Of a stretch of DNA of 11,976 bases, positions 1 to 9,128 are shown one piece after another. This stretch comes from Thioalkalivibrio sp. (GTDB lineage Bacteria; Pseudomonadota; Gammaproteobacteria; Ectothiorhodospirales; Ectothiorhodospiraceae). A model generated the notes under the pieces. The model had not been told where the DNA came from, searched no databases, and worked only from the letters and a program-made list of their open reading frames with translations. Location: assembly GCA_007136145.1 (NCBI GenBank), contig SLHN01000040.1, positions 1 to 11,976 of the forward strand. The letters run 5' to 3'. A program made the translations under genes and the position numbers. The first letter of the stretch is position 1. The number at the start of each line of letters is the position of its first letter.

Positions 1-954
1 GAAACGGCCCGGGCGCAGCAACGCCGGGTCGAGAACGTCCGGACGGTTGGTCGCGGCGATCACGATAACGCCCTCGTTACCCTCGAATCCGTCCATCTCG
101 ACCAGCAACTGGTTCAAGGTCTGTTCGCGTTCGTCGTGACCGCCACCCAGACCGGCACCGCGGTGCCGCCCGACTGCGTCGATCTCGTCGATGAAGATGA
201 TGCAGGGCGCATGCTTCTTCGCGGTGTCGAACATGTCACGCACACGCGACGCACCCACGCCGACGAACATTTCGACGAAATCGGAACCCGAGATGGTGAA
301 AAACGGAACCTTCGCCTCGCCGGCAATCGCCTTGGCCAGCAGCGTCTTGCCAGTACCCGGAGAACCGACCATGAGCACGCCACGCGGGATCTTCCCTCCG
401 AGCTTCTGGAACTTGGACGGATCGCGGAGGAAATCCACGAGTTCGGAGACCTCGTCCTTGGCCTCGTCACAACCAGCCACATCCGCGAAGGTCACCTTGA
501 CCTGATCCTCGGACATCATCTTGGCCTTGCTCTTGCCGAACGACATTGCGCCCCGGCCACCGGCCCCGCCACCCTGCATCTGGCGCATGAAATAGATCCA
601 CACCGCGATCAGCAGCAGCATCGGGAACCAGCTGATCAGGATATCCATCAGCAATGACCGCCGCTGAGCCTCCTGCGCCCGGATCTCGACGTTGTTCGCG
701 AGCAGATCGCCGATCAACCCGGGATCGTTGGGACTCTCGGTACGGAACGAGCGGCCCTCGATCGTCGTGCCACGGATCGTCGTACCCTCGATGGTCACGC
801 TTTTCACGCGCCCGGCCTTCACGTCGTTGATGAACGACGAGTAGGTCATGCTGCGGTCTTCCTGCTGCGGCTCTGGGCTGAAGTTGTTGAAAACGGACAT
901 CAGCACGACCGCGATCACTGCCCAGATCACCAGATTTTTTACCAGGCCATTCAA
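1..954 (-). CDS. ftsH: ATP-dependent zinc metalloprotease FtsH, N-terminal 318 residues (3' part outside window)
   Basis: FtsH is a hexameric AAA+ protease of the inner membrane that degrades unassembled membrane proteins and short-lived cytosolic regulators. The visible part starts with a membrane segment (about residues 4-24, beginning NGLVKNLVIW). A periplasmic domain and a second membrane segment (about 107-127) ending in FMRQMQGGG follow. The AAA module has Walker A GSPGTGKT at 197-204, Walker B IIFIDEID at 252-259, and a second region of homology ending ATNRPDVLDPALLRPGRF at the window edge. The HEXXH zinc site lies beyond the window. The start is TTG at 954: it gives the family-typical N-terminus, has GAGGTGG six bases upstream, and the frame is closed by an upstream stop at 982-984. 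The nearby ATG (948-950) is out of frame. Walker A has Ser198 where E. coli has Pro. The gene lies 39 bp after rlmE on the same strand, so co-transcription is likely. Identity is certain; the start is very likely. Confidence 0.97.
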   Translation of the reverse strand, partial: MNGLVKNLVIWAVIAVVLMSVFNNFSPEPQQEDRSMTYSSFINDVKAGRVKSVTIEGTTIRGTTIEGRSFRTESPNDPGLIGDLLANNVEIRAQEAQRRSLLMDILISWFPMLLLIAVWIYFMRQMQGGGAGGRGAMSFGKSKAKMMSEDQVKVTFADVAGCDEAKDEVSELVDFLRDPSKFQKLGGKIPRGVLMVGSPGTGKTLLAKAIAGEAKVPFFTISGSDFVEMFVGVGASRVRDMFDTAKKHAPCIIFIDEIDAVGRHRGAGLGGGHDEREQTLNQLLVEMDGFEGNEGVIVIAATNRPDVLDPALLRPGRF

Positions 955-958
955 AATA

Positions 959-965
959 CCACCTC
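959..965 (-). promoter_or_regulatory. Ribosome binding site deciding the TTG start of ftsH
   Basis: The minus strand reads GAGGTGG here, four bases before TTG (954-952) when counted from the last G and six bases when counted from GAGGT. An ATG four bases into the gene (950-948) is in another frame and hits a stop after three codons, so this ribosome binding site most likely serves the TTG. Confidence 0.7.
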
Positions 966-993
966 GAAATCGCTGAGTTCGCTACCGCGAACG

Positions 994-1620
994 TTACACA
1001 TCCCTGAGCCCTCGCGCCAATACGTACACTTCCCGTGATCGAGGACGTGAAGCCGAGGGCTTACGCACCACAACGCGGACGAAGCGCGTACGCACCTCGC
1101 GCAGAAACTCATCCGAGCCCTGCCCCTGAAACAGTTTGACGAGAAATGCCCCATTCGGTTTCAAAACCCGCACCGCGAGATCGAGTGCCAGTTCACAAAG
1201 GTACATGGCCCGCGGCTGATCAACCGCGTCCGTCCCCGAAAGGTTGGGGGCGATATCCGACAGTACAAGGTCTGCCGGTTCGTCGCCAAGCCGAGCGAGG
1301 ATGGAGTTCAGGACCGACTCTTCGTGAAAATCGCCAGTCACTATGTCCACTCCAGGAATCGGATCCATCGGCAGAATGTCCGAGGCAACCACGCAACCGC
1401 TTCGGCCGACACGTTCGGCCGCGTATTGGCTCCAACCCCCGGGGGCGGCTCCAAGGTCAACCACCCGCAGGCCGGGCCGTAGCAGATGGTCACGCTGGTC
1501 GATCTCCGTCAGCTTGTAGACCGCTCGGGAACGATAACCTTCCTGCTGCGCCCGCGCGACGAAGGGGTCATCGAAGTGTTCCCTGAGCCAGCGCTGGCTG
1601 GACTTGCTGCGTTTCGCCAT
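994..1620 (-). CDS. rlmE: 23S rRNA 2'-O-ribose U2552 methyltransferase RlmE (FtsJ/RrmJ)
   Basis: RlmE methylates the ribose of U2552 in the 23S rRNA A-loop, a late step of 50S subunit maturation, using S-adenosylmethionine. The 208-residue protein has the length of E. coli RlmE (209). It shows the SAM-binding motif DLGAAPGGW at 55-63. The catalytic K-D-K-E tetrad of the family is complete: K36 (AVYKL), D122 (SDIAPN), K162 (VKLFQG) and E197 (SREVYV). The basic N-terminus (MAKRSKSSQRW) fits rRNA binding. The ATG at 1620 has AAGGAG at 1625-1630, four bases upstream. The gene is divergent from yhbY and precedes ftsH by 39 bp; the rlmE-ftsH pair is a known gammaproteobacterial operon. Nothing is abnormal in the sequence. 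Confidence 0.97.
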   Translation of the reverse strand: MAKRSKSSQRWLREHFDDPFVARAQQEGYRSRAVYKLTEIDQRDHLLRPGLRVVDLGAAPGGWSQYAAERVGRSGCVVASDILPMDPIPGVDIVTGDFHEESVLNSILARLGDEPADLVLSDIAPNLSGTDAVDQPRAMYLCELALDLAVRVLKPNGAFLVKLFQGQGSDEFLREVRTRFVRVVVRKPSASRPRSREVYVLARGLRDV

Positions 1621-1650
1621 GCCTCTCCTTTCGGTACCCGCCCGGAGGCA

Positions 1651-1659
1651 TGCTAAACT
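1651..1659 (+). promoter_or_regulatory. Candidate extended -10 element for yhbY in the rlmE/yhbY divergent region
   Basis: The 69 bp between the divergent rlmE and yhbY starts must hold promoters for at least yhbY. TGCTAAACT fits an extended -10 (TG, one base, then TAAACT, 4 of 6 matches to TATAAT) and would start transcription near 1666, giving a leader of about 24 bases. No good -35 is visible, as is usual for extended -10 promoters. On the other strand TAGCAT overlaps the same bases and could serve rlmE, but this is weaker. This is inference from consensus only. Confidence 0.35.
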
Positions 1660-1689
1660 CGCGAGCCCTCCAAACCAGGTGCCTCGTAC

Positions 1690-1989
1690 GTGGATCTGAC
1701 CGAGCCGCAGCGCAAGCTGCTACGCAGCCTCGCGCACCCGCGCAAGCCCATCGTGACCATTGGCCGCAACGGCCTGACCGACAACGTGCTGGCCGAACTC
1801 GACAAGGCTCTGGAACACCACGAACTGGTAAAGGTCAAGGTCAACATCGGAGACCGCGAAGAACGCAACGCCATGGTCAACGCCTGTTGCGAACGCAGCA
1901 GAGCCACACTGATTCAGCGTATCGGGTTCGTCGCCACACTGTTCCGGCGCAACCCCGACAAACCGGTGATCACCCTGACAGGCCACTAG
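1690..1989 (+). CDS. yhbY: Ribosome assembly RNA-binding protein YhbY (CRM domain)
   Basis: YhbY is a single-domain CRM (KH-like) RNA-binding protein associated with pre-50S ribosomal particles. The 99-residue product aligns from end to end with E. coli YhbY (97), including LAHPRKPIVTIGRNGLT at 14-30 with the conserved GxxG loop (G25-R-N-G28), and the stretch ALEHHELVKVKV. The start is GTG at 1690: it yields MDLTEPQ, matching the E. coli MNLSTKQ start, and AGGTG at 1677-1681 lies eight bases upstream. Further in-frame codons upstream add nothing conserved. It is the only plus-strand gene in the left part of the window. It ends 13 bp from the greA stop, leaving no room for a separate terminator between the convergent genes. 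Confidence 0.93.
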   Translation: MDLTEPQRKLLRSLAHPRKPIVTIGRNGLTDNVLAELDKALEHHELVKVKVNIGDREERNAMVNACCERSRATLIQRIGFVATLFRRNPDKPVITLTGH

Positions 1990-2002
1990 GAGCCTACTCG
2001 AA

Positions 2003-2478
2003 TCAGTTGACGTAGAGCACTTCCAGAATCTCGTATTCCCGGGCACCCCCAGGTGCCTGCACGGTCACCAGATCGCCCTCTTCCTTGCCAATCAGGGCGC
2101 GGGCAATCGGCGAACTGACCGAGATCATACCGTGTTTGATGTCCGCCTCGTCATCGCCGACGATTCGGTAAGTCACCGCCTTGCCATCGTCGGTGGCCTC
2201 GAGCGTCACGGTGACACCAAAAACCACCCTGCCATTATTCGGCAGCGTCGTGACATCGATGACCTGCGCGTTGCTCAGCTTGCCCTCGATTTCACGGATC
2301 CTGCCCTCGATGAAGCTCTGCTGTTCACGCGCGGCATGGTACTCGGCATTCTCTTTCAGGTCGCCGTGGGCCCGCGCCTCGGCAATCGCATTGACCACCC
2401 GCGGACGATCCTCGGTCTTCAGTCGCCGCAACTCCTCCTTGAGTTTCTCGGCACCCGCCACTGTCAGAGGGGTCTTGC

Positions 2479-2482
<4 letters not shown>
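2003..2482 (-). CDS. greA: Transcript cleavage / elongation factor GreA
   Basis: GreA enters the secondary channel of stalled, backtracked RNA polymerase and stimulates cleavage of the RNA 3' end so that elongation can resume. The 159-residue protein (E. coli 158) has the N-terminal coiled coil (about 1-75) with the conserved tip acidic pair D41 and E44 in HGDLKENAEYHAAREQQ. The C-terminal FKBP-like domain has YRIVGDDEAD and ISVSSPIARALIGKEEGD. The ATG overlaps the carB stop by four bases (ATGA), with AGGAGG eight bases upstream inside carB. Translation is therefore probably coupled to carB, and the gene is the last of the carAB-greA run. It converges on yhbY with 13 bp between stops. Confidence 0.98.
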
Positions 2483-5718
<3,236 letters not shown>

Positions 5719-5770
5719 GGCAAGACAGCTCCGCTATCGGATTCAGGGACGGCGACGGAAGAAAAGGGGC

Positions 5771-6904
5771 TCAGCGGCGGGCGTCACGCATCGCGGCGAT
5801 GAAGTCATCGAACGCCGGGGCGACGTCGTGGGGACCCGGACTGGCTTCGGGATGGCCCTGGAAGCTGAAGGCCGGACAGTCGGTGCGGGCGATCCCCTGC
5901 AGGGTCCCGTCGAACAGGGAACGGTGGGTGGCCTCCAGACAGTCCGGCAGATTCTGCTCATCGACGGCAAAGCCATGATTCTGGCTGGAAATCATCACCT
6001 TCCGGCTGCGAAGATCCTGGATCGGATGGTTGGCGCCATGGTGTCCGAACTTCATCTTCACGGTGCGCGCACCACTCGCCAGCCCGAGCAACTGATGCCC
6101 GAGGCAGATGCCGAAAACCGGTTTCCGCGCGTCGCAGAAGCTCCGAATGGTATCGATAGCGTAGTCGCAGGGCTCGGGATCACCCGGCCCGTTGGAGAGA
6201 AAGATCCCGTCGGGATTCAGTGCCAGCGCTTCCTCCGCCGGAGTCTGCGCGGGCACAACGGTCAAGCGGCACCCACGGTCAACGAGCATCCGGAGGATGT
6301 TGTGCTTGATCCCGAAATCATAGGCAACGACATAAAACTCGGCTTCACTCGGCCGAAGGCGCTGCACGGGTCCATCGATGTTCCAGGTCCCATCGAGCCA
6401 CTCATAGCGGTCCCTGGTGGTAACCTCCCGTGCCAGATCCATGCCCTTGATGCCGGGAAACGCCCGCGCCTGCTCCAGCGCCCGGTCGACATCGATCTCG
6501 CCGCCCTGCATGCAACCGTTCTGAGCGCCCTTCTCCCTGAGGATGCGGGTGAGTTTGCGGGTGTCGATACCGGAGATCGCAGCGACACCGTGCCGCATAA
6601 GGAAGTCGGGCAACGACTCGCGGCTGCGCCAGTTACTGACCAGCGGTGGCACGTCACGCACGATCAGACCGGCGGCATGCACGCGTGCCGATTCGTCATC
6701 CTCGGGGGTCACCCCCACATTGCCGATGTGCGGGTAGGTCAAGGTGACCATCTGGCGGGCATACGAGGGGTCGGTCAGAATCTCCTGATACCCGGTCATC
6801 GCGGTATTGAACACCACTTCCCCAACGGTCTCGACGGTCGCCCCGACCGACTGGCCATGAAAAACGGTTCCATCTTCGAGAACGAGCACAGCGGGAACGG
6901 ACAC
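5771..6904 (-). CDS. carA: Carbamoyl phosphate synthetase, small (glutaminase) subunit CarA
   Basis: CarA hydrolyses glutamine and channels ammonia to CarB. The 377-residue protein (E. coli 382) has an N-terminal CPSase domain (VLEDGTVFHG, FNTAMTGYQEILTDPSY). Its class I glutamine amidotransferase domain carries the triad: C267 in GICLGHQ, H351 and E353 in FQGHPEASPGPHD. The start is placed at GTG 6904: it gives VSVPAVLVLEDGT, matching the family N-terminus, and GGAGG at 6910-6914 is five bases upstream. The same frame stays open upstream with an ATG at 6970 and another codon read as a start at 7024. Using them would add 22 or 40 residues without family support, and the ATG at 6970 has no ribosome binding site. 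The first gene of carAB(-greA) has its own promoter and a strongly folded leader. Confidence 0.97.
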   Translation of the reverse strand: MSVPAVLVLEDGTVFHGQSVGATVETVGEVVFNTAMTGYQEILTDPSYARQMVTLTYPHIGNVGVTPEDDESARVHAAGLIVRDVPPLVSNWRSRESLPDFLMRHGVAAISGIDTRKLTRILREKGAQNGCMQGGEIDVDRALEQARAFPGIKGMDLAREVTTRDRYEWLDGTWNIDGPVQRLRPSEAEFYVVAYDFGIKHNILRMLVDRGCRLTVVPAQTPAEEALALNPDGIFLSNGPGDPEPCDYAIDTIRSFCDARKPVFGICLGHQLLGLASGARTVKMKFGHHGANHPIQDLRSRKVMISSQNHGFAVDEQNLPDCLEATHRSLFDGTLQGIARTDCPAFSFQGHPEASPGPHDVAPAFDDFIAAMRDARR

Positions 6905-6909
6905 AGGCA

Positions 6910-6914
6910 CCTCC
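6910..6914 (-). promoter_or_regulatory. Ribosome binding site deciding the GTG start of carA
   Basis: GGAGG on the minus strand lies five bases before GTG (6904-6902). It is the only good site near the conserved N-terminus. It lies two bases after the 3' arm of a leader hairpin (6917-6924) and can weakly pair with CACC inside that arm. Confidence 0.75.
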
Positions 6915-6916
6915 AG

Positions 6917-6960
6917 AGTGGTGGCTTGCGCAGAACCCACCACTGCGGACAGTGGCGAGC
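6917..6960 (-). promoter_or_regulatory. carA leader with two mutually exclusive stem-loops
   Basis: Hairpin A pairs 6950-6955 with 6940-6945 (CCACTG/CAGTGG, loop UCCG) and extends as RNA to 11 base pairs, 6950-6960 with 6935-6945, three of them G-U. Hairpin B pairs 6937-6944 (AGTGGTGG) with 6917-6924 (CCACCACT), eight perfect pairs with a 12-base loop. Both use 6937-6944, so they cannot coexist. If A forms, CACC (6920-6923) is free to pair with GGUG (6908-6911), which covers part of the ribosome binding site. This layout is seen directly; a regulatory role is inferred. Confidence 0.5.
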
Positions 6961-6983
6961 GCATTCGCATACGGGATGGCACC

Positions 6984-7013
6984 AGTGTACGCGAGCGCCC
7001 AAAGACGGTCCAA
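6984..7013 (-). promoter_or_regulatory. Candidate sigma70 promoter of carA
   Basis: On the minus strand TTGGAC (7013-7008) and TACACT (6989-6984) are separated by 18 bp. They match the -35 consensus at its first three bases and the -10 at four of six. Transcription would start near 6977, about 70 bases before the GTG start. No convincing ArgR box overlaps it. Confidence 0.5.
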
Positions 7014-7079
7014 CCGGATGCCATTCAGTGGCCCCGGGCAACCGCTCGTTCGCTGCCTTCCGTTTTGCATCACCTGAAC

Positions 7080-7099
7080 CGCGGCGCCTTGCCGCCGCG
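7080..7099 (-). repeat. GC-rich inverted repeat between dapB and carA
   Basis: CGCGGCG and CGCCGCG form a perfect 7-bp stem with a 6-base loop. No T-run follows on either strand, so it is not a canonical intrinsic terminator. It may still act as a transcript-stabilizing 3' structure for dapB mRNA. Confidence 0.35.
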
Positions 7100-7233
7100 C
7101 TTGACGGGCGGCCCAAACGCGCCGCGCATCACGGACCGCGGTGCCATGGGCAGCGTCAGGGTGCCGGTTGCGAGCGCCGGAAGTCCGACGACCGCGTCAA
7201 ATACGGGACCAGGTTCCCTTGCGCCAGACGCGA

Positions 7234-8025
7234 TCAGCGCAGGGCCAGAACGTCCTGCATGTCGTAGAGGCCCGGGCCCTGGGCGCTGAGCCATACCGCC
7301 GCGCGCACCGCCCCCGCGGCAAAGGTCATTCGGCTGGTCGCACGATGAGTGATTTCGACCCGTTCGCCGTCAGCGGCAAACAGCGTGGTGTGTTCACCGA
7401 CGATGTCGCCCGCGCGAATGGTGGAGAATCCGATGGTACGACGCTCGCGGGCACCAGTGTGGCCCTCGCGACCATAGACGGCATCCGTATCCAGATCGCG
7501 ACCCAGCGTGTCCGCAACGACCCGCCCCAGACGCAGCGCGGTCCCGGAAGGCGCATCAACCTTGTGCCGATGATGAGCCTCTATGATCTCGATATCGACC
7601 GACTCGCCGAGCACCCGAGACGCCAGTTCGACCAGCTTGAAGGTCAGGTTGACTCCGACGCTCATGTTCGGCGCATAAACCAGCGGAATGGTTTCCGCGG
7701 CGATCCGCAGCTCCGCTTCCTGCGCGGACGAAAGCCCCGTGGTACCGATCACCATCCGCTTGCCTTTCGCCTTGCACAGCGCCGCATGCGCGACCGTCGC
7801 CTCGGGCCGCGTGAAGTCGATCAGCACGTCGAAATCGGCGACGGCGGCCACAAGATCGGACACCACCGCAAACCCGGGTTCATCCGGTTCCAGTGCCTGC
7901 CCGATCAACGGGCTCCCGTCGCGCTCACTGGCTGCGCCCAACCGGCATTCCGGATGTTCCTTCACCGCCTGGACCAGGGCTTGCCCCATGCGCCCACCAA
8001 CACCCGCGATCGCGATTCGCGTCAT
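7234..8025 (-). CDS. dapB: 4-hydroxy-tetrahydrodipicolinate reductase DapB
   Basis: DapB reduces 4-hydroxy-tetrahydrodipicolinate with NAD(P)H, a committed step of the diaminopimelate/lysine pathway that feeds peptidoglycan. The 263-residue protein (E. coli 273) begins MTRIAIAGVGGRMG, with the nucleotide-binding GxxGxxG loop at 8-14. It has DFTRPEAT at 70-77, GTTGLS at 94-99, and the substrate/catalytic motif EAHHRHKVDAPSGTAL (149-164), whose H151 and K155 correspond to E. coli H159 and K163. The ATG at 8025 is preceded by AAGGAG (8033-8038) seven bases upstream. The open frame continues to 8316, but upstream codons show no family similarity and overlap the permease gene. Its usual gammaproteobacterial neighbour dnaJ is absent upstream; a permease gene and typA are found instead. 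No clear promoter was seen in 8026-8210. Confidence 0.97.
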   Translation of the reverse strand: MTRIAIAGVGGRMGQALVQAVKEHPECRLGAASERDGSPLIGQALEPDEPGFAVVSDLVAAVADFDVLIDFTRPEATVAHAALCKAKGKRMVIGTTGLSSAQEAELRIAAETIPLVYAPNMSVGVNLTFKLVELASRVLGESVDIEIIEAHHRHKVDAPSGTALRLGRVVADTLGRDLDTDAVYGREGHTGARERRTIGFSTIRAGDIVGEHTTLFAADGERVEITHRATSRMTFAAGAVRAAVWLSAQGPGLYDMQDVLALR

Positions 8026-8032
8026 CGTGAAA

Positions 8033-8038
8033 CTCCTT
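8033..8038 (-). promoter_or_regulatory. Ribosome binding site deciding the dapB start
   Basis: AAGGAG on the minus strand, seven bases before the ATG at 8025. It selects this ATG over the ATG of the in-frame MKMCKG stretch just upstream. Confidence 0.75.
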
Positions 8039-8184
8039 CCTTTACACATTTTCATTACCGAGGTCACCAGACTACCGGGAAATCGGTGCGTCGGGGCCAC
8101 GGTCCGGGAAGCGCTGCCAACGGACGGATTCGTCGGAAGCACCCCTTGAGCGGCCTTTTCCTTGACGGTCTTCGCGCCAACTCC

Positions 8185-8202
8185 TGGTGCAATTCGCCGC
8201 GC
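8185..8202. repeat. 18-bp direct repeat, copy 1 (3' of the permease gene)
   Basis: TGGTGCAATTCGCCGCGC matches 9100-9117 at 17 of 18 bases; the inner 14 are identical. With one gap, similarity continues a few bases (CGATGA here against CGTTGA there). It begins eight bases past the permease stop codon, read on the minus strand. Sequence match is direct; meaning is unknown. Confidence 0.6.
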
Positions 8203-8210
8203 CGATGATT

Positions 8211-8969
8211 TCACAGATCGCGGAAGAACTGCACGACCAGCAGCGCGCAAAGAAACCACAACAGACCTCGCAACCATCCGCGATAGGAATCCGCGGAGAA
8301 ACGATCGCGCAGCCACATGCCGGAACGCAGCCCTGCCAGCGCCATCACGCCCAGCGGGAGCGAAAACAGCAGTAGTGTCGGAGTCAACACACCAAGAACG
8401 GCAAAAGTGGCCGCCTGGGTGCTTTTACCCAGCAGGAAAGCCAGGTTGATCGCCTGTACCACCACCAACGCCGAGACCCGCATCTCGAGGAAATAGATCA
8501 TCAACGCGGGGCCACCGACATTTACCGTGCCACCCAGGACTCCGCCCAGAAAACCGGCTCCCGCACCGGCGCCACGTGGATGACGCGAGATCCAGCTCCA
8601 GTCCAGCCGCTTGAGGCGATCCCCCGTCAGGTAGAGCAGGATCACCGCAGCAAGCAGAAGCCTGAATGGATTCGGATCCATTGCGACCAATATCAGTGTT
8701 CCGATCGCCGAACCGACCAGCATCCATACTGCCACGGGCCAGAAACGCCCGACGCTCTCGCGCAGGTTTCCGCCTCGGAGCATGCTCCATAGGTTGACCG
8801 CGATGTTCGGCGCCAGCGTGAGCAGAATGGCGGTCTGGACGTCGGTCAGAAGTGCGAGGACCGGTGTCGCGACCATCGGGAAGCCGAGACCGAACGTGCC
8901 GTGCACTGCTCCGGCGAAGGTCACCACGATGAGCGCGATCAGAATTTCGTTGAGGAGGTAGGCATCCAC
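8211..8969 (-). CDS. TauE/SafE family integral membrane permease (sulfite exporter-like)
   Basis: The 252-residue protein is almost entirely hydrophobic, with seven to eight likely membrane segments (about 6-22, 29-60 possibly two, 76-97, 101-115, 135-160, 165-181, 187-214, 232-249). Family features are visible: GAVHGTFGLGFPMVATPVL near the N-terminus (residues 20-38) and its counterpart FLGGVLGGTVNVGGPALM (140-157) at the start of the second half. TauE/SafE proteins export or take up sulfite, sulfoacetate, sulfonates and related anions. The substrate cannot be told from sequence, and no sulfur gene is adjacent. The start is GTG at 8969, the only credible one after the upstream in-frame stop (8988-8990); its ribosome binding site is poor. 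It is flanked by copies of an 18-bp direct repeat and separates dapB from typA, which suggests an accessory insertion. Confidence 0.85.
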   Translation of the reverse strand: MDAYLLNEILIALIVVTFAGAVHGTFGLGFPMVATPVLALLTDVQTAILLTLAPNIAVNLWSMLRGGNLRESVGRFWPVAVWMLVGSAIGTLILVAMDPNPFRLLLAAVILLYLTGDRLKRLDWSWISRHPRGAGAGAGFLGGVLGGTVNVGGPALMIYFLEMRVSALVVVQAINLAFLLGKSTQAATFAVLGVLTPTLLLFSLPLGVMALAGLRSGMWLRDRFSADSYRGWLRGLLWFLCALLVVQFFRDL

Positions 8970-8998
8970 GGCGTTGCCCGAGGAGGATCAGGCCGTCA

Positions 8999-9004
8999 AT
9001 GATA
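8999..9004 (-). promoter_or_regulatory. Weak candidate -10 for the permease gene
   Basis: TATCAT on the minus strand matches five of six -10 positions, about 30 bp before the GTG. No acceptable -35 lies at 16-18 bp, so this is tentative. Read-through from typA is the alternative. Confidence 0.25.
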
Positions 9005-9099
9005 CTGCGCGGCGAAGGCCAACCGTAGGGTGCCGTGAGGAGCAGCCGAACCGCACCGGTACTGCGTCAGCCCTGTCCCTCAGGCCCCGGGACTTCGAA

Positions 9100-9117
9100 T
9101 GGCGCAATTCGCCGCGC
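9100..9117. repeat. 18-bp direct repeat, copy 2 (3' of typA)
   Basis: TGGCGCAATTCGCCGCGC differs from 8185-8202 at one base. It begins 11 bases past the typA stop, read on the minus strand, and contains a 4-bp hairpin (GGCG, 5-base loop, CGCC). Copy 1 weakens this stem to one mismatch or wobble. Confidence 0.6.
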
Positions 9118-9128
9118 TCGTTGACACC

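Larger units (their letters stand above)
6905..7233 (-). other. dapB-carA intergenic region: carA promoter and leader, no gene seen
   Basis: The 329 bp between the dapB stop and the carA start contain no supported gene. From the dapB side they hold a weak hairpin at 7205-7218, a GC-rich 7-bp hairpin at 7080-7099 without a following T-run, a sigma70-like promoter at 6984-7013, and a leader of about 70 bases with alternative stem-loops. The carA frame remains open through the last 120 bases, including an in-frame ATG at 6970. Confidence 0.6.

Noticed and set aside
7020..7040. Possible ArgR box (TGAAT half-site) upstream of the carA promoter
   Set aside because: Only one half-site resembles the consensus on the minus strand; the partner ATTCA is missing at the required spacing.
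7205..7218. Possible dapB intrinsic terminator
   Set aside because: Only four outer base pairs plus a mismatch, followed by just GTATTT; too weak to call.
7070..7294. Minus-strand 74-codon frame in the dapB-carA gap
   Set aside because: It starts inside dapB in another frame, has no ribosome binding site and no similarity I recognise. Only conservation of the short Arg/Gly-rich tail in relatives would revive it.
8026..8316. N-terminal extension of dapB to 8316
   Set aside because: The extension overlaps the permease gene and lacks family similarity, while ATG 8025 has a good ribosome binding site and gives the known DapB N-terminus.
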